A stretch of 64,000 nucleotides of DNA, taken from Prorocentrum cordatum. Taxonomy: Eukaryota; Sar; Dinophyceae; Prorocentrales; Prorocentraceae. Location of the stretch: contig CAUYUJ010020159.1 of assembly GCA_963575745.1 (NCBI GenBank), positions 184,001-248,000 of the forward strand. The letters run 5' to 3'. This document shows positions 61,700 through 64,000 of the stretch, in pieces (position 1 is the first letter of the stretch; each line of letters opens with the position of its first letter). The translations under genes and the position numbers were made by a program. The notes under the pieces were generated by a model. That model was not told the origin of the DNA, searched no databases, and saw only the letters and a program-made list of their open reading frames with translations.

Positions 61700-62473
61700 A
61701 TGAAGTGGGCTGGCTTGAAATGTACGAGTCTCTTGTGAATCTTCCTGTTTGGGCTGCATTGAAGGCCTTGGGGCCCGCTTGGGCCACTCTTGGGCTCTTC
61801 TTCAAAGTTGTGGTGCCGTCTCGAGCCTCGGCGCAATGTGAAGCTCTCTTGAAGCCATTCGAGGGAGACGAGCGTGAGATTTACTGCAGATGGAGAAACC
61901 TGACAAGTTTTTGCGTTTGTGGCTCTCTGGGGTCATTTGAGAGGGCCCTTGTGGGGCATCTTGTGGCCCCTGGGGGCCGCCTTGAAACATCTTGGAGCGT
62001 TTTGGACCACTGAGGGGCCATCTTAGCGGCCAGCGGGCGTCCTCATGAACCAGCTCGGATGCCTCTTCAGGCCGAAAGAATCACCCAAAATACCAAAGCG
62101 GATCCCGGAGCCAAGGGGGGGCAAATTGGGTTGCGACGGGGGGAGTTTGGGAGAAGTGGGCCACTCCAGGGCCACCCCAGGTCCCCTCCCCCATGGGCGG
62201 TCCCGTCGTCTTCTTCCGTCGTCCGACGTCCGTTCCGCCCGCCATGTTGTTTCTCTATGATAGCTCCGCCGCGGGCATCTTCTCCCGCTTGCTCTGAGCA
62301 GAAAGTGCTGGGGATGCAGCGGCCAACTCTGTACATGAGCTGCTGCCTTGGGCTGCAGCTCGCTGGGTACAGCTGCGTGAAAGGCGCTGCTACCCTGGGT
62401 TGCAATTGGAGAAAACCACTGGGAATCAACGTTGTCTCTTGGGCAGTTCTTAAGAAATTATCCCGGCAAAGCA
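61700..62473. other. No gene recognised
   Basis: Unique sequence with satellite-like words at 61740-62010. Small ORFs on both strands without domain content. Confidence 0.4.
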
Positions 62474-63263
62474 ACCTAACAGCGATGTGTAGGAGCATAT
62501 CTGGAAGCATTCCCCTTAAGATTCAGATGAGAATCCAGTTGTAGAATTGTGCTGTTCTCGCAGTCGTAGTCGCATTCGCGATGACAGTCGCAGTGGCAAC
62601 GGCAGTCACAGACACAGCCTCAGCCAGCCTCAGCCTCAGCCTGCCTCCCTCAGCCTCAGCCTCAGCCTCAGCCTGCAGCCTGCAGCCTCGCAGCCTCAGG
62701 CTGCCTCAGCCTCAGCCTGCATCAGCCTCAGCCTCAGCCTCAGCCTGCCTCAGCCTCAGCCTCAGCCTCAGCCTGCCTCAGCATTCAAAAGCCTCGGGCA
62801 AGGGAATGGAGTTCTGGGAACTCGAAGACCACGAAGTGGCCTACAGTTGGCTCCGGGCATCCAAAATCTGGCCCGGGAATGGAGTTCTGGGAACTCGAAG
62901 ACCACGAAGTGGCCTACAGTTGGCTCCGGGCATTCAAAATGTGGCCCGGGAATGGAGTTCTGGGGACTCGAAGACCACGAAGTGGCCTACAGTTGGCTCC
63001 GGGCATTCAAAATGTGGCCCGGGAATGGAGTTCTGGGAAGTCGAAGAGCACGAAGTGGCCTACAGTTGGCTCCGGGCATTCAGAATGTGGCCGGGAATGG
63101 AGTTCTGGGAGGTCGAAGAGCACGAAGTGTGTGACTGTATGCGAAAAACGATCCCGGCCGGCAAACCCCAACACCACCCCAACGGCTGCCCAGACCCCCC
63201 TGTGGAGTCATCTGCTGCTCTCTTTTGAGACCACTAGAAACCTATCAGTCTTCGCTGTTAGGT
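62474..63263 (+). mobile_element. CCTAACAGCGA-ended TIR element with internal arrays, copy B
   Basis: Left end ACCTAACAGCGATGTG; right end TCGCTGTTAGGT is a perfect 12-base complement. Leader, CAGCCT array (62610-62790), 73-bp array (62800-63120) and tail (GCTCTCTTTTGAGACCACTA) occur in the same order as in copy A. 790 bp. Confidence 0.78.
62800..63120. repeat. 73-bp tandem array, copy B
   Basis: Units with CAGTTGG at 62844, 62917, 62990 and 63063, exactly 73 bases apart. One 215-codon ORF passes through the same repeat in all three reading phases. Confidence 0.9.
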
Positions 63264-63289
63264 AAAAACCATTGGAAATCCAGTATGTT

Positions 63290-64000
63290 GGCCTTTTCGG
63301 CCTCTTGGAACCTCTAGAATGCCGAAAATTGCTCAGGATGGCGTCGGGGCTGGCCAAGGCGGCCCCCAAACGGTCCAAAATGGCTCCCTCCAGGGCTTCC
63401 CAGGCCCTCGAAGCGGCCCAAGAGGGCCCACAGAGCGCGTACAACAGCGCCTCCATATACCGAAAGCATTCATGTTCCATGTTGTTTGACAGACGTCTGC
63501 TTCGACTTTCACAAGCCCACGGCGGCCAAAGCAGCGGCCAGAATTGCACCAAGAAGGCCCAAGAACCCTCCCAAAAAAACCCACGACGGCCACAAAACGG
63601 CCGAATACGGCCTCCATCTCGGGGTCGCAAAATCCGTTTAACAAACCAAAAGACATACAAGATGTTGGCCTCTTGGGCCTGTCTGAAAATCAAGAAATAT
63701 GCAAAAAACGACACCGCCGCCACAATCCAACTACAATGGTTTTGACGGATTATCACGCCCTCGCCTGCTTCGATTTTCAAAAACCCACGACGGCCAAAAC
63801 AGCCGCCGAAAGTGCCCCCAAAACTGCCCCGGAACGACCAAATGCGGCCCCCAACACTGTCCAGGACGCCTCCAAAACGGCCCAAGAAGAATCCAATAAC
63901 GCCCCAAAACGACCGCGGGAAACCCCCAAGACGGCCTCCGGAGAAGTCAGACGGGCTCCAAAAACACCAACAAATCACCAAAACGAACCGACATGGCCCC
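63290..64000 (+). repeat. GGCC/CCAAAA satellite, diverged
   Basis: Units such as GGCCCAAGAGGGCCC and ACGGCCAAAACAGCC with AT-richer spacers near 63470 and 63650-63760. It continues past the window edge. No gene. Confidence 0.65.

Noticed and set aside
1-64000. tRNA, rRNA, riboswitch and bacterial-style operon signals
   Set aside because: None found by eye; the window has no convincing cloverleaf, ribosomal segment, Shine-Dalgarno-led gene chain or operon.

Overview
The window looks like nuclear DNA of a dinoflagellate. The evidence is GC-rich sequence with very few genes, three sequences resembling the dinoflagellate trans-splicing leader (DinoSL) upstream of coding sequence, a secreted protein carrying a Cys/LLQ-type motif I associate with dinoflagellate secreted proteins, an intron built as a TIR/foldback element, and LINE-like and transposase-like proteins of kinds common in these genomes. 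The GC-richness and the introner-like intron make a Prorocentrum-type species plausible, but this is inference. A run of 100 Ns (51771-51870) shows this is a scaffold.

Layout. 163-1200: a satellite-bearing element with CCCACCAGCCC ends, containing a 450-bp snap-back repeat. 1589-7223 (minus): a broken transposase-like gene with a DinoSL relic just upstream (7275-7295). 7.3-12 kb: foldback and MITE copies and low-complexity DNA. 12.2-17.2 kb (minus): a decayed LINE with ORF1, endonuclease, RT and RNase H, whose YIDD box is deleted. 17.9-19.1 kb: a roughly 10-bp-periodic satellite. 19.8-21.5 kb: a pile-up of five small inverted-repeat elements. 22.06-23.85 kb: a 90-bp minisatellite. 24.86-29.73 kb: two tandem copies of a TIR element filled with a 78-bp satellite. 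30-34.5 kb: foldback elements, MITEs and little coding signal. 34.9-35.76 kb (minus): the one convincing host gene, a two-exon secreted protein. 35.86-37.65 kb: a TIR element carrying hexamer and 73-bp arrays. 38-44 kb: satellite, MITEs, CA-rich DNA and one weak ORF. 45.5-51.6 kb (plus): a nearly intact LINE between TCC-rich tracts. 52-64 kb: two more CCCACCAGCCC elements, a second 73-bp-array element, foldbacks, microsatellites and more satellite.

The main theme is that several unrelated non-autonomous element families carry internal tandem arrays between short conserved inverted ends, and most of those arrays are stop-free in two or three frames. Nearly all long ORFs in the window are by-products of such arrays or of TCC/GGA tracts. 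The credible proteins are the two LINEs, the transposase-like pseudogene, the secreted protein and perhaps one 180-codon ORF.

Two observations bear on genome evolution. First, expressed genes appear to have been copied back into the genome with their spliced leader attached. Second, one such candidate retrogene now contains a 172-bp intron that folds on itself from end to end, has roughly 24-bp inverted ends and is flanked by a CCAG repeat, as expected for an intron created by insertion of a mobile element.
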